In this document: positions 11,651 to 23,172 of the stretch, in pieces
How the letters are laid out: every line of letters begins with the position of its first letter
Position numbering within the stretch: position 1 is the first letter of the stretch
Assembly (NCBI GenBank): GCA_030248195.1
Contig: JASAND010008771.1
Location: 1 to 64,000, forward strand
Source: Trissonchulus latispiculum
Lineage: Eukaryota > Nematoda > Enoplea > Enoplida > Ironidae
Reading direction: 5' to 3'
DNA: 64,000 bases
Program-made: the position numbers and the translations under genes
Notes under the pieces: model-generated
Told to the model about the DNA's origin: nothing
What the model saw: the letters and a program-made list of their open reading frames with translations, nothing else
The model's database searches: none

Positions 11651-11689
11651 TCATCTGGGTATGTCCGTTTTTATTATTATTATTTAATC

Positions 11690-12757
11690 TCGTTACCACC
11701 CCCTGTCCCCCCCCTCTAACTTTTGCTAGGGTGGCCCGATTGGGCTGAAATTTTTAGGGGGTGTTGGGGGTGGGGTGAAGTGTTGACTGAAGCGCGGGCA
11801 GTCCGATATTTCCCGGATTCCGGGAATGGCGAATCCCGGAATTTTTTAGATTGGTAAGGGGGGACCAAGGGAAACGTAAAAATTTTTTGTCTCCGATTTT
11901 GCTTAAAAGTTGGTCATTGGGTATTTCGACCACGCTGATTTCGAAACTGAAAACGAAATTTCAGGAAAATTTACGGATTTCGAGATATTGGACCCGGAAA
12001 ATTCCGGATTTTTAAAAATTTCTCCAAAAGTGGACAATATAGTACTCAAATGAAAGAGCTCGTCGAGCTGAACAACTTTTCTTCTTGCGACATTTTCCGG
12101 AAATGCATCTAGCGAAAGTTATGGCCGAAAAACTGAAAATCCGGGAATTTCCGAAAACCCGGATTTTGAACGGAAAAATTTTTTGTCTTCGATTTTGCTT
12201 AAAAGTTGGTCATTGGGTAATTCGACCACGCTGATTTCGAAACTGAAAACGAAATTTCAGGAAAATTTACGGATTTCGAGATATTGGACCCGGAAAATTC
12301 CGGATTTTTAAAAATTTCTCCAAAAGTGGACAGTATGGTACTCAAATGAAAGAGCTCGTCGAGCTGAACAACTTTTCTTCTTGCGACATTTTCCGGAAAT
12401 GCATCTAGCGAAAGTTATGGCCGAAAACCTGAAAATCCGGGAATTTCCGAAAACCCGGATTTTGAACGGAAAAGTTTTTTGTCTCCGATTTTGCTTAAGA
12501 GTTTGTAATAGGGTAATTCGATAGCGCCGATTTCGAAACTGAAATCGAAATTTCCGGAAAATTTACGGATTTCGAGATATTGGATCCGGAAAATTTTCCG
12601 GATTTTTAAAAATTTCTCCAAAAGTGGACAATATGGTACTCAAATGAAAGAGCTCGTCGAGCTGAACAACTTTTCTTCTTGCGACATTTTCCGGAAATGC
12701 ATCTAGCGAAAGTTATGGCCGAAAACCTTTCATCTGGGTATGTCCGTTTTTATTATT
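11690..12757 (+). repeat. Satellite cassette 1 (300-bp family)
   Basis: The head is the C-tract block (CCCCCCCCTCTAAC, then GGTGGCCCGATTGGGCTG) just after a TTATTATT run. From about 11880 it holds nearly three units of a 300-bp repeat; for example CTTCTTGCGACATTTTCC occurs at about 12080, 12380 and 12680. It ends CCTTTCATCTGGGTATGTCC, the same tail as the hairpins at 11558 and 11617, then TTATTATT. No coding sequence; open frames follow the repeat phase. Confidence 0.75.
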
Positions 12758-13110
12758 GTGTTGCCCACCTTTCCAAAGGAAGAGGGCAACCCTTTCTACT
12801 GTCTGTTTATTATTATTATTGGGTTCCCGCCCTTTTCCAAAGGGTTTGGAACCCTATGTTCTGGACATGTTTATTATTATTCTTATTATTATTGGGTTCC
12901 CGCCCTTTTCCAAAGGGTTTGGAACCCTATGTTCTGGACATGTTTATTATTATTATTATTCTTATTCTTCTTATTGGGTTGTCGCATTTTTTAAAAAAAA
13001 GACAACCCTTTGATATGGCTAAGTTTCTTTATTTATTTATTGTGTTGCCCACCTTTCCAAAGGAAAAAGGGCAACCATTACTACTGTCTGTTTATTATTA
13101 TTGTTGTTAG
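12758..13110 (+). repeat. Hairpin-(TTA)n cluster 2: five hairpins in three stem types
   Basis: Hairpins: 12760-12790 (GTTGCCC/GGGCAAC), 12821-12854 and 12894-12927 (GGGTTCC/GGAACCC), 12976-13008 (GGGTTGTC/GACAACCC), 13044-13075 (GTTGCCC/GGGCAAC). The outer stems differ in sequence but remain fully paired. Each hairpin is followed by a characteristic spacer and a TTATTATT or TTATTTATT run. Confidence 0.78.
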
Positions 13111-13111
13111 C

Positions 13112-14482
13112 ACCTGTTTGTACCCCCCTTTCAACTCGAGATTGGAAAGTGGTACAGGGGTGGTTGATACCTCATTTTGAAGAGCGTGAAAAGAAGGTGT
13201 GCATGTGTGAATTTCATCGCTCTACCCCCACCCAGTCGACCAGGGCAGGGAATTTAATTTTTAAAAATCGTAAGGGGGGACTAAGGCGATTCTCAAAAAT
13301 GGTCAAAAACTTTTTGTCTCCGATTTGGTTGAAAAGTCGGTCCTTAGGTAATTCGGGGACGCTGATTCCAAATCTGCAATCGAAATTTTTCTAACTTTTG
13401 AGAAACTCGAGATATGGCCGAAAGTTACACTGTTGGAGACCGCAAAAGTGAGCAAACAGCTAGAAACTCCTATTATCAGTTGTTTTTCGAACTCGTTAGT
13501 CAAGATGAGCCGGTATATTTGCTAGGACACACTTAGAATGGTATATCAAGTAACTTTTAGCGACATGTAGTTGAAAATTGCTTATCCCAACTGCCCTTTT
13601 ATGGGCAACCATGTTCAGGCAAAGGTGTCAAAAATGGTAAAAACTTTGTCTCCGATTTGGTTGAAAAGTCGGTTATAGGCTAATTCGGGGACGCAGATTC
13701 CAAATCTGCAATCGAAATTTTTCTACCTTTTGAGAATATCGAGATATGGCCAAGAGTTACACTGTTGGAGACCGCGAAAATGAGCAAATTGTCCAGAGAC
13801 ACCTAATATCTGTATTTTTTGAACTCGTTAGTCAAGTTTAGCCGGTGGATTTGCGAGAACACGGTTTAGAAGGGTGTATCAAGTAACTTTTACCGATATT
13901 TAGTCGAAAATTCCTTATCCCAACTGCCCTCTTATGGGCAACCATTTTCAGGCGAAGGTGTCAAAATGGTCAAAAATTTTTTGTCTCCGATTTGGTTGTA
14001 AAGTCGGTCATAGGATAATTCGGGGACGCAGATTCCAAATCTGTAATAGAAATTTAGTCAAAATATTACTTATCCCAACTGCCTTCTTAAGGGCTACCAT
14101 TTGTATGAAGTAGTATATATTAACAAGGTATACTTGAAAAATCACTTACCCCAACTTTCTTCTTAAAGGCAACCATTTGTATGAAGTAGTGTTAACAAAG
14201 TGTAATGGAAAAATCACTTATCCCAACTGCCTTTTTAAGGGCAACCATTTGTATGAAGCAGTATTAACAAAGTGTAACGGAAAAATCACTTATCCCAACT
14301 GCCTTTTCCAGGGCAACCATTTTAGGATGAAGGTGTCGTCATTATTGTATTCGAATAAAACCAATCATATAACAGAAGAACCCATTTCTTGAACGAAAGG
14401 CTATCGAAGTCTTAGGAAATAAAGCTCTGACCTAAATGGAATATGCAGGTGGGCAACACGCTCTCGCAGTCGCTAGTTTATT
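13112..14482 (+). repeat. Satellite cassette 2 (335-bp family, ending in a 72-bp sub-array)
   Basis: The head is ACCCCCCTTTCAACTCGAG. Phase markers such as TTTTGTCTCCGATTTGG recur near 13312, 13647 and 13980. Each unit carries ATCCCAACTGCCC...GGGCAACC, a small hairpin. From about 14063 to 14350 only this hairpin segment is reiterated, with a ~72-bp period, about four times. The tail is GGTGGGCAACACGCTCTCGC then TTTATTTATT. Confidence 0.72.
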
Positions 14483-15456
14483 TATTTATTATTCCGGTCA
14501 ACATTTGTGTCCCCCCCCTTTTTCTCGAGATTGGCTGGACCGATCGGGCTGAAATTCTCACCATAGTTGTAGGGTGACCTGAAGTGCTCCCGTTTGTAAG
14601 GGCATCCCGATATCTCCCGGATTCCGGTAATGGCGAATCCCGGAATTTTAAAAATCGTAAGGGGGACCAAGGGAAACGTAAAAATTTTTTGTCTCCGATT
14701 TTGCTTAAAAGTTGGTCATAGGGTAAGTCGACCACGCTGATTTCGAAACTGAAATCGAAATTTTCGGAAAATTTCCGGATTTCGAGATATTCGACCCGGA
14801 AAATTCCGGATTTTGAAAAATTTCTCCAAAAGTGGTCGATATGGTACTCAAATAAAAGAGCTCGCCGAGCTGAACAACTTTCCTTCTTGCGACATTTTCC
14901 GGAAATGCGTCTAGCGAAAGTTATAGCCGAAAAACTGAAAATCCGGGAATTCACGAAAACCCGGATTTTGGACTTAAAACTTTTTTGTCTCGGATTTTGC
15001 TTAAAAGTTGGTCATAGGGTAAGTCGGTGGTGCTGATTTCGAATCTGAAATTGAAATTCCCGGAAAATTCACGGATTTCGAGATATTAGGCCCGGAAAAT
15101 TCCGGATTTTATAAAAATTTTTCCGAAAGTGATCGATATGGTACTCAAATGAAAGAACTCGTCGAGCTGAGCAACTTTCCTTCTTGCGACATTTTTCGGA
15201 AATGCGTCCAGCGAAAATTACGGGCGAAAAACTGAAAATCCGGAAATTCCCGGAAAGACCGGAATTTTAAAAATTGTCCTAAAAGTTGTCAATATGGTGC
15301 TTATTCGAAAGCTCTCAGCGAGTAGGGAAAAAGTTGTGATATGGCCAAAGTCTGAAAATGTTCCAAAACTGAGTTTTAGCCCGAGATAAGCACAGAAGAA
15401 TAAGAGGAAAATGCGCGACAACCCGTTGATGCCGGTAGGATTTATTCTTATTATTG
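14483..15456 (+). repeat. Satellite cassette 3 (300-bp family)
   Basis: The head is GTCCCCCCCCTTTTTCTCGAG. Two to three diverged 300-bp units follow (CTTCTTGCGACATTTT near 14885 and 15182), then a partial unit. The tail is GCGACAACCCGTTGATGCC then TTATTCTTATT. Confidence 0.7.
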
Positions 15457-16612
15457 TTCACATTTTCGTGTCCCCCCCTCTATCTCGAGATTGGGAAGGA
15501 GTAGAGAGGTGGTTGATACCTCATTTTGAAGGTCTTGACTTGAACTGCTCCCGGAAGCGCGGGGAGCCCCGGGGGAGCAGAGGTGCTCCCGGAGCACCCC
15601 CGTGAGTAAAAATGAGTAAAATAAAAAAGTTGTCCAAATGAGCTAATTTTGGTATCATTCGAAAGCTCTCGGCGAGTAATGAAAAAGTTGTAATAGGGTC
15701 AAGGCCTGAAAATGTACCTATTTTGAGTTATGAGGCGAAAAAGGGTCAAAAATGGCCAAAAACGGCCAAAACAGCCGTTTGAAGGGGTTTTCCGCCTTTA
15801 TCTCGAGCTAGAGTCAACTAGTTGGCCTGAAATTTGGCATGTAGGGTGGCACCCGATGCGGGAAGACCCTCCTGCCACCTGGGTACAATAGTGCTGCGCA
15901 ATATGCAAGTACTCGATACGGTGATGCTGCAAACGGTCAAAATTGAAAGTGACGGAAACCCCCTCAATATGGATATCATTCGAAAGCTCTCGTTGCGTGG
16001 ATAAAAAGTTGTGATAGGGTCAAGGCGTCAAAATGTAGAAAAAATGAGTTACGGGGTCTCGAATGGACAAAAAAGGCCAAAAACAGGTCAAAATGGCTCA
16101 AAATTGAAAGTTCTCAGATCGGGCTCATATCGGTATCAATTGAAAGCTCTCGTTGCGTGGATAAAAAGTTGTAATCGGGCCAAAGCGTCAAAATGTCGGA
16201 AAAATGAGTTACCGGGCCGCAAACGTGCCAAAAAATACCCAAAATCGACCAAAGTGGGTAAAAATTGAAAGTAACGGAAACTGCCTAACATTGGTACCAT
16301 TCGAAAGCTCTCGTTATGTAGATAAAAAGTTGTAATAGAGCCAACGCACCAAAATGTGGGGAAAACGAGATACGGAGCCTCAAGGAGATCAAAAATGGCC
16401 AAAACCGGTCAAAATGGGTCAAAATTCAAAATTGTCGGATCCGGTTGATACCGGTGTCGTTCGAAAGCTCTCGTTGCGTGGATAAAAAGTTGTGATAGAC
16501 GCAAAATGCTAATCGCAATACTTTTCCTAAAAATGAAACCATTTTGTGTATAAACGGAAAAATGACGGGCGGGAACCACTTGATGCCTTTTGACTTATTC
16601 TTATTCTTATTA
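15457..16612 (+). repeat. Satellite cassette 4 (160-bp family)
   Basis: The head is GTCCCCCCCTCTATCTCGAG, then a GC-rich region with overlapping hairpins (about 15540-15603, GGTGCTCCCGGAGCACC). The core has roughly 160-bp units marked by CATTCGAAAGCTCTCG near 15655, 15976, 16136 (variant), 16298 and 16458. The tail is GGCGGGAACCACTTGATGCC then TTATTCTTATT. The first ~500 bp is nearly identical to cassette 5. Confidence 0.75.
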
Positions 16613-17773
16613 TTATTGTCCACAATTTCGTGTCCCCCATGTCTATCTCGAGATTGGGAAGGGGTAGAGAGGTGGTTGATACCTCATTTTGAAGGTCTTG
16701 ACTTGAACTGCTCCCGGAAGCGCGGGGAGCCCCGGGGGAGCAGAGGTGCTCCCGGAGCACCCCCGTGAGTAAAAATGAGTAAAATAAAAAAGTTGTCCAA
16801 ATGAGCTAATTTTGGTATCATTCGAAAGCTCTCGGCGAGTAATGAAAAAGTTGTAATTGGGTCAAGGCCTGAAAATGCACCCATTTTTAGTTATGAGGCG
16901 AAAAAGGGTCAAAAATGGCCAAAAACGGCCAAAACGGCCGTTTGAAGGGGTTTTCCGTCTTTATCTCGAGCTAGAGTCAACTAGTTGGCCTGAAATTTGG
17001 CATGTAGGGTGGCGCCCGATGTGGGAAGACCCTCCGGGCACCTGGGTGCCATAGTGTCACACAATTAGCAATTACTCGATACGGTGATGCTGCAAATGGT
17101 CAAAATTGAAAGTGACGAAAAACCCCTAATTTGCTAATTTTGGTATCATTCGAAAGCTCTCGTTGCGTGGATAAAAAGTTGTAATAGGGCCAAGGCGTCA
17201 AAGTGTAGGAAAAATGAGTTACGGGGCCTCAAAGGGGTCAAAAATGGCCAGAAACAGGTCAAAATGGGTCAAAATTGAAAATTGTCGGATCCGATCGATA
17301 CCGATGTCATTCGAAAGCTCTCGTTGCGTAGGTAAAAAGTTGTAATAGGGGTAAAGCGGCAAAATGTAGGAGAAATGAGTTACGGGTCCTCAAAGGGGTC
17401 AAAAAATGACCAAAATCGGTCAAAATGGGTAAAAATTAAAAGTTGTCGGAAACCTCCCATTATGGGTATCATTCGAAAGCTCTCGTTGCGTAGGTAAAAT
17501 GTTGTAATAGTGGTAAAGCGCCAAAATGTAGGAAAAATGAGTTACGGGACCGCAAATGTGCCAAAAAATGACCAAAATCGGTCAAAATGGCTCAAAATAG
17601 AAAGTTTTCAGATCAGGCTTGTATGGGCATCATTCGAAAGCACTCATTGAGCTGGAAGCTAATACAAACAGGCCCAAAGCATGAACATGAAGGCTTTTCC
17701 ACAGAAATTGGGAAAATCTTTCTATAAACGGAAAAATGTCGGGCGGGAACCACTTGATGCCTTTTGACTTATT
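16613..17773 (+). repeat. Satellite cassette 5 (160-bp family), duplicate of cassette 4
   Basis: The head and first ~500 bp repeat 15467-15980 with few changes at an offset of about 1.15 kb. Later units (CATTCGAAAGCTCTCG near 16818, 17148, 17308, 17470) keep a 160-162 bp period where contiguous. The tail is GGCGGGAACCACTTGATGCC. Confidence 0.75.
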
Positions 17774-17899
17774 GGGTTGTCGCATTTTTTTTAAAAAAAG
17801 ACAACCCTTTGTTATGGGAAAGTTTCTTTATTTATTTATTTATTTATTGGGTTGCCGCTTTTTCCACAAAAAGGCAACCCTTTCATCTGGGTATGTCCG

Positions 17900-17931
<32 letters not shown>

Positions 17932-17937
17932 CTTCAT
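17774..17937 (+). repeat. Hairpin-(TTA)n cluster 3: two hairpins
   Basis: 17774-17807 has stem GGGTTGTC/GACAACCC and 17849-17880 has GGGTTGCC/GGCAACCC. Each is followed by its usual spacer and a TTATTTATT or TTATTATT run. Confidence 0.75.
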
Positions 17938-18596
17938 CTCGTTACCACCCCCTGTCCCCCCCCTCTAACTTTTGCTAGGGTGGCCCGATTGGGCTGAAAT
18001 TTTCAGGGGGGTTAGGGGGTGGGGTGAAGTGTTGACTGAAGTGCGGGGGGTTCCCCCCCTTGCGGTATGCGAAAGTACTCGATACGGTGATGCTGCATAT
18101 GGTCAAAAATGAAAGTATCGGAAACTGCCCAATATGGGGCTCATTCGAAAGCTCTCGTTGAGTAGATAAAAAGTTGTAATAGGGCCAAGCCGCCAAATTG
18201 TACGAAAATTGAGTTACGGAGCTTCAAAGAGGTCAAAAATGGTCAAAATCGGCCAAAATGGCTCAAAATTGAAAGTATCGGAAACCACCCAATATGGGGC
18301 TTATTCGAAAGCTCTCGTTGAGTAGATAAAAAGTTGTAATAGGGGCAAACCGCCAAACAGTACGAAAATTGAGTTACGGAGCTTCAAAGAGGTCAAAAAT
18401 GGTCAAAATCGACCAAAATGGCCAAAAATCGAACTTCTCAAAATATGGTCAATATGGTACTCTAATGAGAGCTCTCGATACGGACTACACGAATCAGACT
18501 ATAATGGGTCACAAGGGTGCCTCTCTTGGGAGATATAGTCATATATAAACGGAAAATGCCGCGGCAACCCATTCTCGCTACTTCGCTAGTTATTCT
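17938..18596 (+). repeat. Satellite cassette 6 (160-bp family)
   Basis: The head shares GTTACCACCCCCTGTCCCC and GGTGGCCCGATTGGGCTG with cassettes 1 and 7, but the core belongs to the 160-bp family (CATTCGAAAGCTCTCGTTGA near 18141, TATTCGAAAGCTC near 18303). So head type and core type are not fixed to each other. The tail is GCCGCGGCAACCCATTCTCG then CTAGTTATT. Confidence 0.72.
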
Positions 18597-19438
18597 TCAT
18601 CTCGTTACCACCCCCTGTCCCCCCCCCCTCTAACTTTTGCTGGGGTGGCCCGATTGGGCTGAAATTTTTCAGGGGTGTTGGGGGTGGGGTGAAGTGTTGA
18701 CTGAAGCACGGGCAGTCCGATATTTCCCGGATTCCGGGAATGGTGAATCCCGGAATTTTTTAGAATGGTAAGGGGGAACCAAGGGAAACGTAAAAATTTT
18801 TTGTCTCCGATTTTGCTCAAAAGTTGGGCATAGGGTAATTCGACCACGCTGATTTCGAAACTGAAATCGAAATTTCCGGAAATTTTACGGATTTCGAGAT
18901 ATTCGACCCGGAAAATTCCGGATTTTGAAAAATTTTTCCGAAAGTGGCCGATATGGTACTCAAATGAAAGAGCTCGCCGAGCTGAACAACTTTCCTTCTT
19001 GCGACATTTTCCGGAAATGCGTCTAGCAAAAGTTACAACCGAAAAACTGATAATCCGGGAATTCACGAAAATCCGGATTTTTAAAAATGTCTTCAAAAGT
19101 GGTCGATATAGTACTCAAATGAAAGAGCTGGTCGAGTTGAACAACTTTCCTTCTTGCGGCATTTTCCGGAAATGCGTCTAGCGAAAGTTACAGCCGAAAA
19201 ACTGAAAATCCGGGAATTCCCGAAAACCCGGATTTTGAAAAATTTTTCCGATTGTGGTCGATATGGTACTCAAATGAAAGAGCTCGTCGAGCTGAACAAC
19301 TTTTCTGCTTGCGGCAGTTTCCGGGAATGCGTCTGGCGAAAGTTACGACCAAAACACTGTTGCATTCTTCTGACAAAGACCCGTGTCTCTAAGGGAAAAT
19401 GCCGCGGCAACCCATTCTCGCCACTTTGCTAGTTATTA
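18597..19438 (+). repeat. Satellite cassette 7 (300-bp family, shortened units)
   Basis: The head is nearly identical to cassette 1. The core is 300-bp-family text, but the last units recur about every 155 bp (AAAGAGCTCGCCGAGCTGAA near 18966 and variants near 19120 and 19276). The tail is GCCGCGGCAACCCATTCTCG then CTAGTTATTATT. Confidence 0.72.
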
Positions 19439-19544
19439 TTGGTTTGCCGCTACTTCCGAAGGAAAAGGGCAAACCCTTATTCTCGTCGTGTTATTGTGTT
19501 GCCCACCTTTCCAAAGGAAAAAGGGCAACCATTACTATTGTCTG

Positions 19545-19578
<34 letters not shown>

Positions 19579-19595
19579 TTATTATTATTATTAGC
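19439..19595 (+). repeat. Hairpin-(TTA)n cluster 4: two hairpins
   Basis: 19441-19475 repeats the GGTTTGCC/GGCAAACC hairpin of 11500-11535. 19498-19529 repeats the GTTGCCC/GGGCAAC type. A long TTATTATT run follows. Confidence 0.75.
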
Positions 19596-21055
19596 AGGTG
19601 GGTGTCCCCCCCCTAGATCTCGAGATTGGGAAGGGGTACAGGGTTGGTTAATATCTCATTTTGAAGAGCGTGAAAAGAAGGTGTGCATGTGTGAATTTCA
19701 TCACTCTATGTCCACCCAGTCGACCAGGGCAGGGAATTTAATTTTTCAAAATCATGAGGGGGGATGGCCGAACGTTACACTGTTGGAGACCGCAAAAGTG
19801 AGCAAACTGCCCAGAAACCCGTAACATCTGTGTTTTTTTAACTCGTTAATCAAGATGAGCCGGTGTATTTGCTAGGACACGCTTAGAATTTCATCGTTCT
19901 ACTCCCACCCAGTCGACCAGGGGAGGGAATTTAATTTTTAAAAATTTTTGTTGGAGACCGCAAAAGTGAGCAGACTGTCGTCACAGTGCCAGACGGTCTA
20001 AACCTTTTTGTCTTAGTCAAGATGAGCCGGTGTATTTGCTAGGACACGTTTAGAATGGTATATCAAGTAACTTGTAGTATGTAGTTGAGAATTGCTTATC
20101 CCAACTGCCCTTTTATGGGCAACCATGTTCAGGCAAAGGTGTAAAAAATGGTCAAAAACTTTTTGCCTCCGATTTGGTTGAAAAGTCGGTTATAGGGTAA
20201 TTCGGGGACGCAGATTCCAAATCTGCAATTGAAATTTTTCTACCTTTTGTGAATCTCGAGATATGGCCAAAAGTTACACTGTTGGAGACCGCAAAAGTGA
20301 GCAAACTGCCCAGAAACACCTAATATCTGTGCTTTTTTGAACTCGTTAGTCAAGTTTAGCCGGTGGGTTTGCCAGAACACGGTTTAGAAGGATGTATCAG
20401 GAAACTTTTAGCAATATGTAGTTGAAAAATGCTTATCCCAACTGCCCTTTTATGGGCAACCATGTTCAGGCGAAGGTGTCAAAAATGATCAAAAACTTTT
20501 TGGCTCTGATTTGGTTGAAAAGTCGGTTATAGGGTAATTCGGGGACGCAGATTCCAAATCTGAAATCGAAATTTTTCTACCTTTTGAAAATCTCGAGATA
20601 TGGCCAAAAGTTACACTGTTGGAGATCTCAAAAGTGAGCAAATTGCCCAGAGACGCCTAATATCTGTATTTTTTGAACTCGTTAGTCAAGTTTAGCCGGT
20701 GGGTTTGCTAGAACACGGTTTAGAAGGATGTATCAGGAAATTTTTAGCAATATGTAGTTGAAAATTGCGTATCCCAACTGCCCTTTTATGGGCAACCATT
20801 TGTATGAAGCAGTATTAACAAAGTGTTATATAAAAATCACTTATCCCAACTGCCCTTTTAAGGGCAACCATTTTAGGATAAAGTTGTCGTCATTATTGTA
20901 TTCGAATAAAACCAATCATATAACAGAAGAACCCATTTCTTGAACGAGAGGCTATCGAAGTCTTAGGAAATAAAGCTCTGACCCAAATGGAATTTGCAGG
21001 TGGGCAACACACTCTCGCAGTCGCTAGTTATTATTATTATTATTATTATTCTTCT
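19596..21055 (+). repeat. Satellite cassette 8 (335-bp family)
   Basis: The head is GTCCCCCCCCTAGATCTCGAG. The marker TAGCCGGTGGGTTTGC and variants occur near 19858, 20020, 20356 and 20693; the later spacing is about 336 bp. Each unit carries ATCCCAACTGCCCTTTTA then GGGCAACC. The hairpin segment is reiterated at 20764-20880. The tail is GGTGGGCAACACACTCTCGC then CTAGTTATTATT. Confidence 0.73.
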
Positions 21056-23172
21056 TCTTGTCCCCCCCTATTAACTCAAGCTAGGCTCAACGCCCGGAGC
21101 TGAAATTTGGTGGGTATGTGGGGGTTGGTCCCAAACCTGGCCCATTTTAATTTCATCGCTCTAGACCCACCCAGTCGACCAGGGCAGGGAATTTAATTTT
21201 TTAAAATCGTAAGGGGGGACCAAGGCGATTCTCAAAAATGGTCAAAAACTTTTTGTCTCCGATTTGGTTGAAAAGTCAGTCCTAGGGTAATTCGGGGACG
21301 CAGATTCCAAATCTACAATCGAAATTTTTCTAGCTTTTGTGAATCTCGAGATATGGCCAAAAGTTACACTGTTGGAGACCGCAAAAGTGAGCAGACTGCC
21401 CAGAAACGCGTAATATCTGTGTTTTTTGAACTCGTTAGTCAAGTTTAGCCGGTGGATTTGCTAGGACACCCTTTAAAAAGAAGTGTCATGTAACTTGTGG
21501 CAATATTTAATCGGAAATTCTTTATCCCAACTGCCTTTTTATGGGCAACCATTTTCAGAGGAAGGTGTCAAAAATGGTCGAAAACTTTTTCTCTCCGATT
21601 TGGTCAAAAAGTTTGTCCTGGGGTAATTCGGAGACGTAGATTCCAAATCTGCAATCGAAGTTTTTTTAGCTTTTGTGAATCTCGAGATATGGCCAAAAGT
21701 TACACTGTTGGAGACCGCAGAACTGAGCAAACTGTAAAGAAACGCCTAATAGTTGTGTTTTTTGAACTCATTAGTCAAGTTTAGCCGGTGGATTTGCTAG
21801 GACATCCTTTAAGAAGAAGTGCAAAGTAACTTTCAGCGATATTTAGTAGAAAATTTCTTATCCCATCTGCCCTTTTATGGGCAACCATTTTCAGGTGAAG
21901 GTGTCAAAAATGGATAAAAACGTTTAATGTCCGATTTGGTTGAAAAGTCGGTCATAGGGTAATTCGGGGACGCAGATTCCAAATCAGCAGTCTAAATGTT
22001 TCTAGCTCCCGTGGATCTCGAGATATGGCCAAATGCTACGCTGTTGGAGTCCGCAAAAGTGAGCAAATTGTATAGAAAAGCCTAATATCAGTACTTTTTG
22101 AACTCGTTAGTCAAGTTTAGCCGGTGGATTTGCTAGGATACCCTTTAAAAAGAAGTGTCAAGTAACTTGCAGCGATATTTAATCGAAAATTCCTTATCCC
22201 AACTGCCTTTTTATGGGCAACCATCTTCTTCTGGAAGGTGTCAAAAATGGATAAAAACTTTTAATGTCCAATTTGGTTGAAAAGCCGGTCATAGGGTAAT
22301 TCGGGAACGCAGATTCCAAATCTGCAATCGAACTTTTTGTAGCTCCTATGGATCTCGAGATATGGCCAAAAGTTACACTGTTGGAATCCGCAACAGTGAG
22401 CAAATTGTTTAGGAAGCCTGTTTTTTCGAACTCGTTAGTCAAGTCGAGCTGGTGGATTTGGTAGGACACCCTTTAAGAGGGTGTATCAAGTAACGTATAG
22501 CGATATTTAGTGAAAACTTAGTTAAGAGCAACCATTTCCAGGGAATGTTGCTTATCCTAACTGCAACTTTAAGGGCAACCATTTCCAGAAAAATTCCTTA
22601 TCCCAAATGCCCCTTTAAGGGCAGCCATTTCCTGGGAATGTTTCTTATCCCAACTGCCCCTTTAAGGGCAACCATTTCCAGGGAATGTTTCTTATCCCAA
22701 CTGCCCCTTTAAGGGCAACCATTTCCAGAAAAGATCCTTATCCCAACTGCCCCTTTAAGGGCAGCCATTTCCAGGGAATGTTGCTTATCCCAACTGCCCC
22801 TTTAAGGGCAACCATTTCCAGGGAATGTTGCTTATCCCAACTGCCCCTTTAAGGGCAACCATTTCCAGGGAATGTTGCTTATCCCAACTGCCCCTTTAAG
22901 GGCAACCATTTCCAGGAAAACTCTTTATCTCAACTGCCATTTCAAGGCCTCCCACTTCGAGGAAAACTACTTATCCCAACTGTCCCTTTCAGGGCAACCA
23001 TTTCGAAAGAATGCTCCTTATCCCAACTGCCCCTTTAAGGGCAACCATTTTCCGAAAACAGCACGGAAAATGCTTTTTCCCACCGATTTGATTAAAATCG
23101 ACGCTACAAACGTACCTGCGTAAAGAAAGAAGCGGCGGCAAACCATTCATGCCAATTTAGCTTGTTATTCTT
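21056..23172 (+). repeat. Satellite cassette 9 (335-bp family plus 47-bp array)
   Basis: The head is GTCCCCCCCTATTAACTCAAG. About four 335-bp units follow (AGCCGGTGGATTTGCTAG near 21448, 21784 and 22117), then the 47-bp array at 22551-23063. The tail is GCGGCGGCAAACCATTCATG then CTTGTTATT. The first ~1.1 kb is near-identical to cassette 10 at an offset of about 2.12 kb, indicating a recent duplication. Confidence 0.75.
22551..23063 (+). repeat. 47-bp tandem array of the hairpin segment, 11 units
   Basis: CTTATCCCAACTGCCCC-type units start at 22551, 22597, 22644, 22691, 22737, 22784, 22831, 22878, 22923, 22970 and 23017. Each contains TGCCCCTTTAAGGGCA, a small palindrome, then ACCATTTCCAGGGAATG. 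The unit is the hairpin part of the surrounding 335-bp repeat, amplified alone. The units are not spacers between constant repeats, so this is not a CRISPR. Confidence 0.85.

Noticed and set aside
12679..13110. 143-residue membrane-like ORF
   Set aside because: It is produced by TTATTATT runs and hairpins read as Leu/Ile/Tyr/Phe; it spans several repeat units and has no conserved domain.
22551..23063. CRISPR array
   Set aside because: The whole 47-bp unit is repeated, with no variable spacers; the context is eukaryotic satellite.
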